From positions 37,274 to 101,273 of the forward strand of contig NZ_JODY01000021.1 in the NCBI RefSeq assembly GCF_000718015.1: a stretch of DNA of 64,000 bases, written 5' to 3'. This document shows, one piece after another, positions 10,233 to 18,940 of this stretch. Both the position numbers and the translations under genes were made by a program. The DNA comes from Streptomyces catenulae (GTDB lineage: Bacteria > Actinomycetota > Actinomycetes > Streptomycetales > Streptomycetaceae). Each line of letters begins with the position of its first letter. The first letter of the stretch is position 1. The notes beneath the pieces are model-generated. The model saw nothing but the letters and a program-made list of their open reading frames with translations, was not told the DNA's origin and did no database searches.

Positions 10233-10826
10233 GTGAGTGGAACTGACGAACCCAGGACGCGGCTGACGCCCCCGGAAGGCGCCGCCGCCCCGGTCCGGCA
10301 CCCCGACGCACCGGCCCCCGGCGAACTCCTCGGCGCCCATTACGACCGCTGCTTCGGCTGCGGCGAGGGGCAGCCGCACGGCCTCCACCTGGAAGCCCGC
10401 GCCGGCGAGGGCGTGAGCGTCCGCGCCGAGTTCACCGTCAAGGAGGCCCACCAGGGCGCTCCCGGCCTGGCCCACGGCGGCGTGCTGGCCACCGCGCTCG
10501 ACGAGACCCTGGGCTCGCTGAACTGGTTGCTGCGCGTGATCGCGGTGACCGGCCGCCTGGAGACCGACTTCCTGCGCCCCGTGCCCCTGGGCACCGTCCT
10601 GCACCTGGACGCGCGCGTCACCGCCGTCCACGGCCGCAAGATCTACTCCACCGCCGTCGGCCGGATAGGCGGCCCCGACGGCCCCGTCGCCGTACGCGCC
10701 GACGCCGTTTTCATCGAGGTCAAGGTCGACCACTTCATCGACAACGGCCGCAGCGAGGAGATCCGGGCCGCCATGGAGGACCCGGACCAGATCAGGCGCG
10801 CCCGCGCCTTCGAGGTGAACCCGTGA
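10233..10826 (+). CDS. PaaI-family hotdog thioesterase
   Basis: A 197-residue protein from GTG 10233 (VSGTDEPRTRL). The hotdog core is clear: RCFGCGEGQPHGLHL, then GLAHGGVLATALDETLG holding the acidic catalytic residue, then LETDFLRPVPLGTVL. The family hydrolyses acyl-CoA thioesters; the acyl group is unknown. TAGGGT lies 8 nt before the start codon, which suggests a leaderless mRNA. The stop overlaps the dut start by 4 nt (GTGA), so the two are translationally coupled. Confidence 0.9.
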   Translation: MSGTDEPRTRLTPPEGAAAPVRHPDAPAPGELLGAHYDRCFGCGEGQPHGLHLEARAGEGVSVRAEFTVKEAHQGAPGLAHGGVLATALDETLGSLNWLLRVIAVTGRLETDFLRPVPLGTVLHLDARVTAVHGRKIYSTAVGRIGGPDGPVAVRADAVFIEVKVDHFIDNGRSEEIRAAMEDPDQIRRARAFEVNP

Positions 10827-11344
10827 GCGAACGCCGCAACCCCGTCGACGTGCTGCTGCGCCGTCTCGACCCCGAGGTCCCCGTCCCCTCGTACGGGCAC
10901 CCCGGCGACGCGGGCCTCGACCTGGTGACCACCGAGGCCGCCGACCTCGCCCCGGGTGAGCGCGCCGTTCTGCCCACCGGCATCTCCCTCGCCCTGCCCG
11001 ACGGGTACGCCGCCTTCGTGCACCCCCGGTCCGGTCTCGCCGCCCGGTGCGGACTGGCGCTGGTGAATGCCCCTGGGACGGTCGATGCCGGGTACCGTGG
11101 AGAGATCAAGGTGATCGTGGTCAATCTGGATCCGCGCGAGAGCGTGCGGTTCGAGAGGTTCGACCGGATCGCCCAATTGGTCGTCCAGCAGGTCGAGAAG
11201 GTGCGCTTCCACGAGGTGGCGGAACTTCCCGGCTCGGCGCGGGCCGAGGGGGGATTCGGTTCCACCGGCGGTCACGCGGCGGTGGGCGGCTCCACGGGCG
11301 GGAATGAATACGCATCGGTCGGTGCCGACTGGGAAGGACAGTGA
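10823..11344 (+). CDS. dut: dUTP diphosphatase
   Basis: A 173-residue trimeric-type dUTPase that converts dUTP to dUMP and PPi, keeping uracil out of DNA and feeding thymidylate synthesis. All five motifs are present in order: GDAGLDL, HPRSGLA, NAPGTVDAGYRGEIKV, RIAQLV and the mobile C-terminal arm GGFGSTGGH. A further 25 residues follow motif 5. GTG 10823 overlaps the thioesterase stop; the DUF3710 gene begins 1 nt after its stop. Confidence 0.97.
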   Translation: MSERRNPVDVLLRRLDPEVPVPSYGHPGDAGLDLVTTEAADLAPGERAVLPTGISLALPDGYAAFVHPRSGLAARCGLALVNAPGTVDAGYRGEIKVIVVNLDPRESVRFERFDRIAQLVVQQVEKVRFHEVAELPGSARAEGGFGSTGGHAAVGGSTGGNEYASVGADWEGQ

Positions 11345-11345
11345 C

Positions 11346-12110
11346 GTGTTCGGACGTCGCAAGAAGAACGAGAGCGCGCACGAGCCGGCGGAGGACACGG
11401 AACTCGCCGACGAGACCGCGGTGAGCGAGACCGACGCGGACGCGGACGACGAGCGAGTCGCCCTGCCGCCCGCGCCCCGTCCCGACGGCCCCTGGGACGT
11501 CTCCGAGGTCAAGAACCCCGGCGAGGGCCGCGTCGACCTGGGAGGACTCTTCGTCCCCGGGGTCGACGGCATGGAGCTGCGGGTGGAGGTCGCCGGTGAC
11601 GCGATCGTCGCCGCGACCGTCGTCCTCCAGGACAGCGCCGTGCAGGTGCAGGCGTTCGCCGCACCCCGGAACGAAGGCATCTGGGGCGAGGTCCGCGAGG
11701 AGATCGCCTCCGGCATCACGCAGCAGGGCGGCGTCATCGACGAGGTCGAGGGTCCCCTCGGCTGGGAACTGCGCGCCCAGGTTCCGGTGCAGCTGCCCGA
11801 CGGCACCAACGGTGTGCAGGTCGTGCGCTTCGTCGGCGTCGACGGCCCGCGGTGGTTCCTGCGCGGTGTCATCTCCGGCCAGGGCGCGGTGCAGCCGGAG
11901 GCCGCCAGCGTGCTGGAGCACATCTTCCAGGACACCGTCGTCATCCGCGGTGACGCCCCCATGGCGCCCCGTGACCCCATCGTCCTGAAGCTTCCGGACG
12001 ACGCCCAGATGGTGCCGGACGGCGTACAGCAGGAGCCGGCCGAGGGCTCCCGCTTCGGCGGCGGGGTGGAGCGCCTGGAGCGCGGCCCGGAGATCACCGA
12101 GATCCGCTGA
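11346..12110 (+). CDS. DUF3710 protein
   Basis: A 254-residue soluble protein starting at GTG 11346 (VFGRRKKNESAH). A charged, acidic N-terminal tail of about 45 residues precedes the DUF3710 core (GPWDVSEVKNPGEGRVDLGG, VDGPRWFLRGVISG). The dut-DUF3710 order is conserved in Actinobacteria as I remember it, but the function is unknown. It is the last gene of the thioesterase-dut operon and is followed by a large hairpin. Confidence 0.9.
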   Translation: MFGRRKKNESAHEPAEDTELADETAVSETDADADDERVALPPAPRPDGPWDVSEVKNPGEGRVDLGGLFVPGVDGMELRVEVAGDAIVAATVVLQDSAVQVQAFAAPRNEGIWGEVREEIASGITQQGGVIDEVEGPLGWELRAQVPVQLPDGTNGVQVVRFVGVDGPRWFLRGVISGQGAVQPEAASVLEHIFQDTVVIRGDAPMAPRDPIVLKLPDDAQMVPDGVQQEPAEGSRFGGGVERLERGPEITEIR

Positions 12111-12182
12111 CCGCGAGGCCGACCGGGCCGGGGGGCTGCCTGCGCCCCGGCTGCGTGGTCGCTGCGACTGAGCGCGGAGAGA

Positions 12183-12228
12183 CGGATGCCCGTGAGCGCA
12201 CCCGAGAGGGTGCGGGCACGGGCATCCG
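12183..12228. terminator. Two-tier hairpin between convergent genes
   Basis: An outer stem pairs CGGATGCCCGTG with CACGGGCATCCG (12 bp, perfect). Inside, GCACCC pairs with GGGTGC around a GAGA tetraloop. It sits between the convergent DUF3710 and MerR genes and can serve both strands. Confidence 0.85.
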
Positions 12229-12403
12229 TGCGTTCGGAGGGAGCGCGGCTTGGGGAGGGGCGCGGGGCGCAGAGTCGATATATCGGCTTGGTGTTACTGC
12301 GTCACTGCGTGTGTGCGACGTGTGGCTGTTGCTGGTGCAGTCACTGTCGGTGGGTGGTGTCCTGATGTCGGTCGGCGGTGAGGTGACTGTCACCGTTGCT
12401 GCC

Positions 12404-12435
12404 GCTGTCAGCGACGGGCGGCTGTCAGCGACGGG
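12404..12435. repeat. Two 15-bp direct repeats at the MerR gene 3' end
   Basis: GCTGTCAGCGACGGG occurs at 12404-12418 and again at 12421-12435. The second copy contains the MerR stop region. It looks like a small tandem duplication. Confidence 0.85.
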
Positions 12436-13249
12436 TGATGGGTTCCTGGAGTTCGGTGACCCAGTGGGCGGGGTCGTCGTCGCATGCGAGATAGAGCTCG
12501 CGGGCGTATCCGGTGGAGCGGTAGCCGTTGGCGTCGATCCAGTGGGCCAGTGTCTGGGCCGTGGGCAGGACGGCGTCCATGGATCCGCGGTGCACGACGG
12601 TGGCCGCGTTCTCGATCGCGGGCAGGTCCACGACGGTCAACCCGTGCGGGCCGCCGGGTGCAACCGTGACGGGGATCGCGGCGTGTACGAGTACCGCCTC
12701 ACCGGAACCGGGGGCCGCTTCGTAGTAGGCGATCGGCGGGCCGGCGGGTGTCACGGCTGCGTGGTCGAGTCGTTGGCACAGCTCGTCGAAGAGCGGTCCT
12801 ACGACGGGACTGATGGCTTCCGGGGCGAAGCTGTCGGCCGTGGCGCTGAGTTCGGCGACGCGTACCGGCGGAGTGCGCTTGACCACTACCTCGTCGGGGC
12901 TCATATGTCCTTCGCTTTCGATCGACCGGAGCCTCGTCTCGACGCGTACCAGCCGTGCCGCTGCCGCCGTCATGGCTGCCTCCAGCTCTGCCTGCCGTAG
13001 CCGCAGCATCCCGCGCAACTGCTCGGGTCTCACGGTCTCGTCGAGGATTTCCTGGACCTGGTGGAGCGTGAAGCCGAGGTCCTTCAGTGCGAGGACACGG
13101 TTGAGGCGGGCGAGTTGGGCCGCCTCGTAGAAGCGGTAGCCGTTGACGGGGTCGACATGGGCGGGGCGCAGCAGTCCGAGTGCGTCGTAATGGCGCAGCA
13201 TGCGGATGGACACGCGGCCGTGCCGGGCGAAGTCTCCGATGGTGAACAT
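12425..13249 (-). CDS. MerR-family regulator with GyrI-like ligand domain
   Basis: A 274-residue activator. Residues 1-70 form the MerR winged helix (MFTIGDFARHGRVSIRMLRH, NGYRFYEAAQLARLNRV), then a long dimerisation helix, then a GyrI/BmrR-type effector domain from about residue 120 (IAYYEAAPGSGEAVLVHAAIP, LAHWIDANGY). This architecture binds hydrophobic drugs and activates efflux genes. Its own promoter has the stretched 19-bp spacer typical of MerR targets. It is divergent from an ABC ATPase gene, a plausible target. Confidence 0.92.
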   Translation of the reverse strand: MFTIGDFARHGRVSIRMLRHYDALGLLRPAHVDPVNGYRFYEAAQLARLNRVLALKDLGFTLHQVQEILDETVRPEQLRGMLRLRQAELEAAMTAAAARLVRVETRLRSIESEGHMSPDEVVVKRTPPVRVAELSATADSFAPEAISPVVGPLFDELCQRLDHAAVTPAGPPIAYYEAAPGSGEAVLVHAAIPVTVAPGGPHGLTVVDLPAIENAATVVHRGSMDAVLPTAQTLAHWIDANGYRSTGYARELYLACDDDPAHWVTELQEPITRR

Positions 13250-13259
13250 GACGCCCCTC

Positions 13260-13290
13260 AGTGCATGGCCTCACACGGTGTCAGGGTCAA
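13260..13290 (-). promoter_or_regulatory. MerR-type promoter of the merR-family gene
   Basis: Read on the minus strand: -35 TTGACC (13290-13285), 19-bp spacer holding the near-palindrome CCTGACAC-CG-TGTGAGG, then -10-like TGCACT (13265-13260). Transcription would start only a few nt before ATG 13249. A 19-bp spacer with a dyad between the boxes is the hallmark of promoters that MerR proteins twist open. Confidence 0.75.
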
Positions 13291-13627
13291 GGGTAGGAGG
13301 GGAGGCGCGGTGGCCTGGGCTGGGCTGTTCTCGGCTCGGTGAGGACGGGGTGACTCCGTGGTGGCGTGTCGGGCGGTTCGTCCGTGTGGCCGCTACTCGG
13401 GTGCCTCGTCCGGGCTGTTGCGTGAGTTGTCCACAGGCGTTGCCCTGCCGATCGCGCTCTACGCATACTGACGCCGTCGGTGGCCGCCTCCCCGCGACGT
13501 GGGTCGCGAGATGAGCTGCGGACGGGGAAGGTTCCGATGCCCGGGGCCTGTTGGGGGAAGGCCCGGGTGGTGCTTAGGGCGAGTGGCGTGCGCGCAGGGA
13601 GTGCGTGGAGGGGACGGGGGAGTGGAG
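13291..13627. other. Intergenic region between MerR and ABC ATPase genes
   Basis: About 340 bp. I see no convincing gene, only G-rich DNA and a ribosome site for the ABC gene at its end. No second MerR-type spacer is obvious on the plus strand. Confidence 0.5.
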
Positions 13628-14440
13628 ATGGTGGTCGGAAGTGGGAGAGGGAAGTTCCGCAAGGGCCTGGCGCGGAGCGGTGATGCGGGGCCGGGCACCG
13701 GTGCGGTGACGGTCGGTGGGACGGGGACCGCGGTCGAGGTGTCGGATCGGCCCATGGTCGTGGTGCGGGACCTGCACCGGAGTTACGGGCGGGCCGCGGG
13801 AGCGGTGCACGCACTGCGTGGGGTGTCCTGCGAGGTGCCGAGGGGTGAACTCGTCGCCCTGCGCGGCCGGTCAGGTTCGGGGAAGACGACGCTCCTCAAC
13901 CTCATCGGCGGGCTCGACACCCCTGACGCGGGGCAGGTCACCGTGGACGGGACGGCCCTGGCCGACCTGGACGAGAGCGGACTGCTGGAGATGCGGCGCG
14001 ACCGGATCGGTTTTGTCTTCCAGACGTTCGGGCTGATACCGATCCTCAGCGCGGCCGAGAACGTCGGAGTGCCGCTGCGTCTGCGGCGTATGGCGTCGCG
14101 GGAGCGGGAGGAGCGGGTGGAGCTGCTGCTGTCCCTCGTCGGGCTCGCCGATCACATGAAGCAGCGTCCCGGTGAGCTCTCCGGCGGGCAGCAGCAGCGC
14201 GTCGCCATCGCCCGGGCGCTCGCCAACCAGCCGTCTCTCCTCATCGCGGACGAACCCACCGGGCAACTGGACGCCGAGACCGGGCGAGAGGTGATGGAGC
14301 TGCTACGGGCCGTGGTCCGCAGCGAGGGCGTGACGGCGCTGGTCGCGACCCATGACCCGCACCTCGTCGGTCTGGCGGATCGGGTGCTTGAGCTGAGTGA
14401 TGGGGTGATCAAGGCGGGCGGCCAGGGGGCCGAGCAGTAG
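13628..14440 (+). CDS. ABC transporter ATP-binding protein, MacB/LolD-like, no permease partner
   Basis: 270 residues from ATG 13628 (GGGGGAG 5 nt upstream; GTG 13622 is an alternative). Walker A GRSGSGKT (80-87), Q-loop Q132, signature LSGGQQQR (184 on), Walker B LLIADEP (204-210) and H-loop H242 are intact. The type is the LolD/MacB/FtsE branch, which normally pairs with an FtsX-like permease. None is encoded next to it: the following gene is a pentapeptide protein. The first ~40 residues are low-complexity, so the true start may be later (ATG 13754). With the divergent MerR gene it could be a drug-response element. Confidence 0.88.
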   Translation: MVVGSGRGKFRKGLARSGDAGPGTGAVTVGGTGTAVEVSDRPMVVVRDLHRSYGRAAGAVHALRGVSCEVPRGELVALRGRSGSGKTTLLNLIGGLDTPDAGQVTVDGTALADLDESGLLEMRRDRIGFVFQTFGLIPILSAAENVGVPLRLRRMASREREERVELLLSLVGLADHMKQRPGELSGGQQQRVAIARALANQPSLLIADEPTGQLDAETGREVMELLRAVVRSEGVTALVATHDPHLVGLADRVLELSDGVIKAGGQGAEQ

Positions 14441-14850
14441 GCGGCGTCCGACCAGGGCGGACCCGGGAAGTCGGTGGGGCGTCGAAGGACGTCGAGGGGT
14501 CGGCCTGGCCGTGGAATGCCGGGTGATGGGGAGTGGCGGGCAGCGGGCGTGAGTTGAGGTGCGCGTGTGAGGGCGGGGCGTGAGTTGGTGGGTCGGGGGG
14601 GGGCGGTATCCGCGTCGGTGATGTGCGGGTTGTGTTCGTGGGTGGTGCCTCGTGACCTGCTGAGCTTGGTCTTGTGAACTGTGGTGGCGCTTCGTCTTTG
14701 CGCTTTCGTGGCGGTGGTGGTGGGTGGGCGAGGGGGAGGGGGAGGGCCCCGAAGGAAAAGCAGAGGCGTGCCACCCCTCGGTTCGGAAACAATGCCCGCT
14801 CCTCGGCGTGGCGATCGGTGACGCCTTCTTGTGGTGGGAGATGGCGGACG
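14441..14850. other. Intergenic region, no gene recognised
   Basis: 410 bp, G-rich on the plus strand, with a run of eight G near 14595 and GAGGGGGAGGGGGAGGG near 14740. Where an FtsX-like permease gene would be expected after the ABC ATPase, nothing similar is visible, not even in fragments. Confidence 0.5.
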
Positions 14851-15690
14851 GTGTCCGAGAAGCGTGAACTGCCGGTGCTGGACGCGGATGCCGCAGGGCT
14901 GAAGCCGGACTGTGCGAACTGTTTCGGGCTGTGCTGTGTCGCCCTGCCGTTCGAGACCTCGTCCGACTTCGCGGTCGGCAAGGCAGCGGGCACACCCTGC
15001 GCCAACCTGCGGGAGGACTTCCGTTGCGGCATCCACCATCAGCTCCGTGAGCGTGGCTTCGCCGGATGCACGGTCTTCGACTGTTTCGGTGCGGGGCAGA
15101 AGGTCTCGCAGGTGACCTTCGCGGGTCGGGACTGGCGGGAGAGTCCGGAGACGGCTCGCCGGATGTTCGCGGTGTTCCCCGTCATGCGGCAGCTCCATGA
15201 GGTGCTGCGGTATCTGACCGAGGCGCTGGCCCGGCCGCAGGCACGAACGATGCGGGGCGAGTTGCGCCGGGCGTTCGACGACATCGACGGGCTCACGCGT
15301 GGCAGCGCGGAGGAGATCACCCGGGCCGATGTGGCGGCGATTCGGCAGCGGGCGAACGGCCTGCTGCTACGGACGAGCGAGCTGGTACGAGCCGAGGTGC
15401 CCGGGCGGAAGAAGGATCACCGTGGTGCCGACCTGATCGGCGCGCGGCTGCGTGGGGCACGGTTGCGGGGCGCCAGCCTCAGAGGCGCGTATCTCATCGC
15501 CGCCGATCTTTCGGGTGCCGATCTGCGGATGGCGGATGTGATCGGGGCGGACTTCCGCGATGCCGATATACGGGACGCGGACCTCACCGATTGTCTGTTC
15601 CTCACGCAGGCGCAGCTCGATGCCGCGAAAGGGAATGCCATGACCCGGATTCCGTCGACGTTGCTGCGCCCTGGGCATTGGCTGAGCTGA
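14851..15690 (+). CDS. Cys-rich N-terminal domain fused to pentapeptide repeats
   Basis: 279 residues from GTG 14851. The first 80 residues hold eight Cys (21, 24, 28, 29, 50, 59, 73, 78), in the style of YkgJ-type metal or Fe-S binding proteins (PDCANCFGLCC). A helical middle part follows. From about residue 191 to 257 there are thirteen or so A(D/R)L-type pentapeptides (GADLIGARLRGARLRG and on), which would form a right-handed beta-helix. Pentapeptide proteins can mimic DNA or act as scaffolds. Similar fusions occur in Streptomyces; the function is not known to me. Confidence 0.85.
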   Translation: MSEKRELPVLDADAAGLKPDCANCFGLCCVALPFETSSDFAVGKAAGTPCANLREDFRCGIHHQLRERGFAGCTVFDCFGAGQKVSQVTFAGRDWRESPETARRMFAVFPVMRQLHEVLRYLTEALARPQARTMRGELRRAFDDIDGLTRGSAEEITRADVAAIRQRANGLLLRTSELVRAEVPGRKKDHRGADLIGARLRGARLRGASLRGAYLIAADLSGADLRMADVIGADFRDADIRDADLTDCLFLTQAQLDAAKGNAMTRIPSTLLRPGHWLS

Positions 15691-16209
15691 GTGCCGTATC
15701 GCTTTGTCGCTTTTTGGTGAAGCGGAGAGGTGATTTCCCCGCCGCTGACGAGGGGCACGTTGCTCCGAGGCGATCGCCGGGAGATCCAGGCATCGGTGCC
15801 ACGTCCTCCGCCCGCCGCCGCGCCGTGGTCCCGGCTGCTTCGGTCAGTACGGATGGCCATGGCTTCCCCGTAGCCGCGGCGCAGTGTCCAGCTGCCGGGA
15901 AGGAGGGCATGCACGCCGCCGAGCGCGTGACCCCGGTTCGCCCGGCGCAGGCTGCTGAAGCGTGTCCGGTGCCGGATCGCGGTCGTGGGGCTGTCCCGGG
16001 ACCGGGCCGGTACCCCGGCGCTCCCGCCGACGTCCGCAGCTGAACCGTGCCCGTGCCCCGTCACGTCCGACACGCCCGTCTCGCCCATCAGGGTCCCGTC
16101 AAAACCGGCGCCCGGGCCCGTTCCCGGGGCCGTCGGGGGGTGGGTGGTGGGTACTGTCGGGAGCAGGCTCAGCCCGGTGGGGGCGGGCTTGACGTAAGAC
16201 AATGGGGCC
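15691..16209. other. Intergenic region upstream of kdpD
   Basis: About 520 bp with no recognisable gene, and no trace of kdpA, kdpB or kdpC. Close to kdpD the sequence TTGACGTAAGAC ends 9 nt before the GGGGCC preceding ATG 16210. It may be part of the kdpD promoter, but the spacing does not fit a classic -35/-10 pair with a long leader. Confidence 0.45.
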
Positions 16210-18792
16210 ATGGCACGCGGCAAGCTACGGATATATCTCGGTGCGGCGCCCGGCGTCGGCAAGACCTACGCCATGTTGTCCGAGGCGCACCGGCGTGTGG
16301 AGCGCGGCACGGATGTCGTCGTGGCGTTCGTGGAGGCGCACGGTCGCCCGCGCACCGAGGTGATGCTGCACGGTCTGGAGCAGGTGCCGCGCCGCGAGAT
16401 GGAGTACCGCGGCGCCACCTTCACTGAGATGGACGTCGACGCGGTGCTCGAACGGCGTCCCGCGGTCGCGCTGGTCGACGAGATGGCGCACACCAATGTG
16501 CCCGGTTCGCGTAACGAGAAGCGCTGGCAGGACATCGAGGAGCTGCTGGAGGCGGGCATCGAGGTGATCTCGACCGTCAACATCCAGCATCTGGAGTCAC
16601 TCGGGGATGTCGTCGAGTCGATAACCGGCGTCCGGCAGCAGGAGACCGTTCCGGACGAGGTGGTGCGGCGCGCCGGGCAGCTGGAGCTTGTCGACATGTC
16701 GCCACAGGCGCTGCGTCGCCGCATGGCGCACGGCAACATCTACCAGCCGGACAAGGTCGATGCCGCGCTGTCGAACTACTTCCGCCCCGGCAACCTGACG
16801 GCGCTGCGTGAACTGGCGCTGCTGTGGGTCGCCGACCGGGTGGACGAGTATCTGCAGCAGTACCGCGCCGAGCACTCCATCCGGAGCACCTGGCAGGCAC
16901 GGGAGCGGATCGTCGTCGGTCTCACCGGCGGTCCCGAGGGCCGTACGCTGATCCGCCGCGCCGCCCGGATGGCGGCCAAGGGCTCGGGCAGCGAGGTGCT
17001 CGCCGTCTACATCGCGCGCAGCGACGGGCTGACGTCCGCGTCGCCGAAGGAACTGGCCGTGCAGCGCACCCTGGTGGAGGACCTCGGGGGGACGTTTCAC
17101 CACGTCATCGGGGACGACATCCCGGCGGCGCTGCTGGAGTTCGCGCGAGGGGTGAACGCCACGCAGATCGTGTTGGGCTCCAGCCGCCGCAAGAGCTGGC
17201 AGTACGTGTTCGGGCCGGGGGTGGGGGCGACGGTCGCCCGGGAGTCGGGGCCGGACCTCGATGTCCACATCGTCACGCACGACGAGGTCGCGAAGGGCCG
17301 TGGGCTGCCGGTGGCGCGTGGTGCGCGGCTGGGACGGGCGCGGATCGTGGCCGGGTGGCTGGTCGGGGTGGTGGCGCCGATGCTGCTGTCGCTGCTGCTG
17401 TACCGCGTAGACAACGGGCCGGGCATCGCCAACGACGGGCCGGGGCTCGCCAACGACGTGCTGCTGTTCCTCTTCCTGACGGTGATGGCCGCGCTGCTGG
17501 GCGGGCGGCTGCCGGCGCTGGCGTCGGCGGCGGTCGCGTCGCTGCTGCTGAACTTCTATTTCACGCCACCGACGCACACCCTGACGGTCAGCGATCCGCA
17601 GAACATCGTCGCCATCGTGATCTTCTTCGCGGTGGCCGTGTCGGTGGCGTCCGTGGTGGACCTGGCGGCGCGCCGTACGCAGCAGGCGGCGCGGTTGCGG
17701 GCCGAGTCGGAGATCCTGTCGTTCCTGGCCGGGAGCGTGCTGCGCGGCGAGACCAGTCTGGACGCGCTGCTGGAGCGGGTGCGGGAGACGTTCGCGATGG
17801 ACGCGGTGGCGCTGCTGGAGCGGCACAGCGACGTCGATCCGTGGACGTGCGCGGGGCAGGTCGGCGAACCGGCCAAGGGTGCGCCGCTGCGTCGCCCGGA
17901 GGACGCGGATGTCGACATGCCGGTCGGTGACCACATGGCGCTGGCGCTGAGCGGCCGGGTGTTGCCGGCCGAGGACCGCCGGGTGCTGGCGGCGTTCGCC
18001 GCGCAGGCGGCCGTCGTCCTGGACCGGCAGCGGCTGATGGGCGAGGCGGCGCGGGCCCGGGAACTGGCGGAGGGCAACCGCATCCGGACGGCGCTGCTGG
18101 CCGCGGTCAGCCACGATCTGCGCACCCCGCTGGCCGGTATCAAGGCGTCGGTGACGTCGCTGCGCTCGGATGACGTGGCGTGGTCGCCGGAGGACGAGGC
18201 GGAGCTGCTGGCGGGCATCGAGGCGGGCGCCGACCGCCTCGACCACCTGGTGGGCAATCTGCTGGACATGTCGCGGCTGCAGACCGGCACCGTCACCCCG
18301 CTGATCCGGGAGATCGACCTGGACGAGGTGGTGCCGATGGCGCTGGGCGGGGTGCCGGACGGCAGTGTGACGCTGGACATCCCGGAGGCGCTGCCGATCG
18401 TCGCGGTCGATCCGGGGCTGCTGGAGCGGGCGGTCGCCAATCTGGTGGAGAACGCCGTGAAGTACAGCCCCGAGGGGGCGCAGGCGCTGGTGGCGGCGAG
18501 TGCGCTGGGCGACCGGGTGGAGCTGCGCATCGTCGACCGGGGGCCGGGCGTCCCGGACGAGGCGAAGGACCGGATCTTCGAGCCGTTCCAGCGGTACGGC
18601 GACGCGCCGCGCGGTGCGGGCGTGGGCCTGGGGCTGGCCGTGGCGCGCGGCTTCACCGAGGCGATGGGCGGCACGCTCGCCGCGGAGGACACCCCGGGTG
18701 GCGGGATGACGATGGTGCTCACGCTGCGGGCGGCGGAGGACCGGCCGCCCGCCGCCGGGCCCCGGTCCTCGACGGCCGGGGCCTTCACATGA
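16210..18792 (+). CDS. kdpD: Sensor kinase KdpD
   Basis: 860 residues with the full KdpD layout. N-terminal KdpD domain with Walker A GAAPGVGKT (11-19) and VDEMAHTNVPGSRNEKRW; a Usp-like domain (about 230-360); a four-helix membrane block (about 375-490: VAGWLVGVVAPMLLSLLL to NFYFTPPTHTLTVS); GAF-like linker; HisKA with His635 in AVSHDLRTPL; ATPase domain (NLVENAVKYS, GVGLGLAVARG). It senses K+ limitation or ionic stress and phosphorylates KdpE. kdpFABC is not in the window, so targets lie elsewhere. Confidence 0.96.
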   Translation: MARGKLRIYLGAAPGVGKTYAMLSEAHRRVERGTDVVVAFVEAHGRPRTEVMLHGLEQVPRREMEYRGATFTEMDVDAVLERRPAVALVDEMAHTNVPGSRNEKRWQDIEELLEAGIEVISTVNIQHLESLGDVVESITGVRQQETVPDEVVRRAGQLELVDMSPQALRRRMAHGNIYQPDKVDAALSNYFRPGNLTALRELALLWVADRVDEYLQQYRAEHSIRSTWQARERIVVGLTGGPEGRTLIRRAARMAAKGSGSEVLAVYIARSDGLTSASPKELAVQRTLVEDLGGTFHHVIGDDIPAALLEFARGVNATQIVLGSSRRKSWQYVFGPGVGATVARESGPDLDVHIVTHDEVAKGRGLPVARGARLGRARIVAGWLVGVVAPMLLSLLLYRVDNGPGIANDGPGLANDVLLFLFLTVMAALLGGRLPALASAAVASLLLNFYFTPPTHTLTVSDPQNIVAIVIFFAVAVSVASVVDLAARRTQQAARLRAESEILSFLAGSVLRGETSLDALLERVRETFAMDAVALLERHSDVDPWTCAGQVGEPAKGAPLRRPEDADVDMPVGDHMALALSGRVLPAEDRRVLAAFAAQAAVVLDRQRLMGEAARARELAEGNRIRTALLAAVSHDLRTPLAGIKASVTSLRSDDVAWSPEDEAELLAGIEAGADRLDHLVGNLLDMSRLQTGTVTPLIREIDLDEVVPMALGGVPDGSVTLDIPEALPIVAVDPGLLERAVANLVENAVKYSPEGAQALVAASALGDRVELRIVDRGPGVPDEAKDRIFEPFQRYGDAPRGAGVGLGLAVARGFTEAMGGTLAAEDTPGGGMTMVLTLRAAEDRPPAAGPRSSTAGAFT

Positions 18793-18940
18793 GCGGGAGA
18801 GGCGGGTGGCCCGAGGGACGTGGCTCGCCCGGGGAAGCCGTCCCCGTTCCGCACCGTCCGGTCGGCGCCGTCGCCGCCGGTATCCCCATCCTTTTCCCGG
18901 GCCACGTGCCCGGGGTCCCGACATCGCGAGGAGAACGTCA

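Noticed and set aside
15602..16192. Open frames on both strands before kdpD
   Set aside because: They have uneven third-position GC, no ribosome sites and no recognisable domains.
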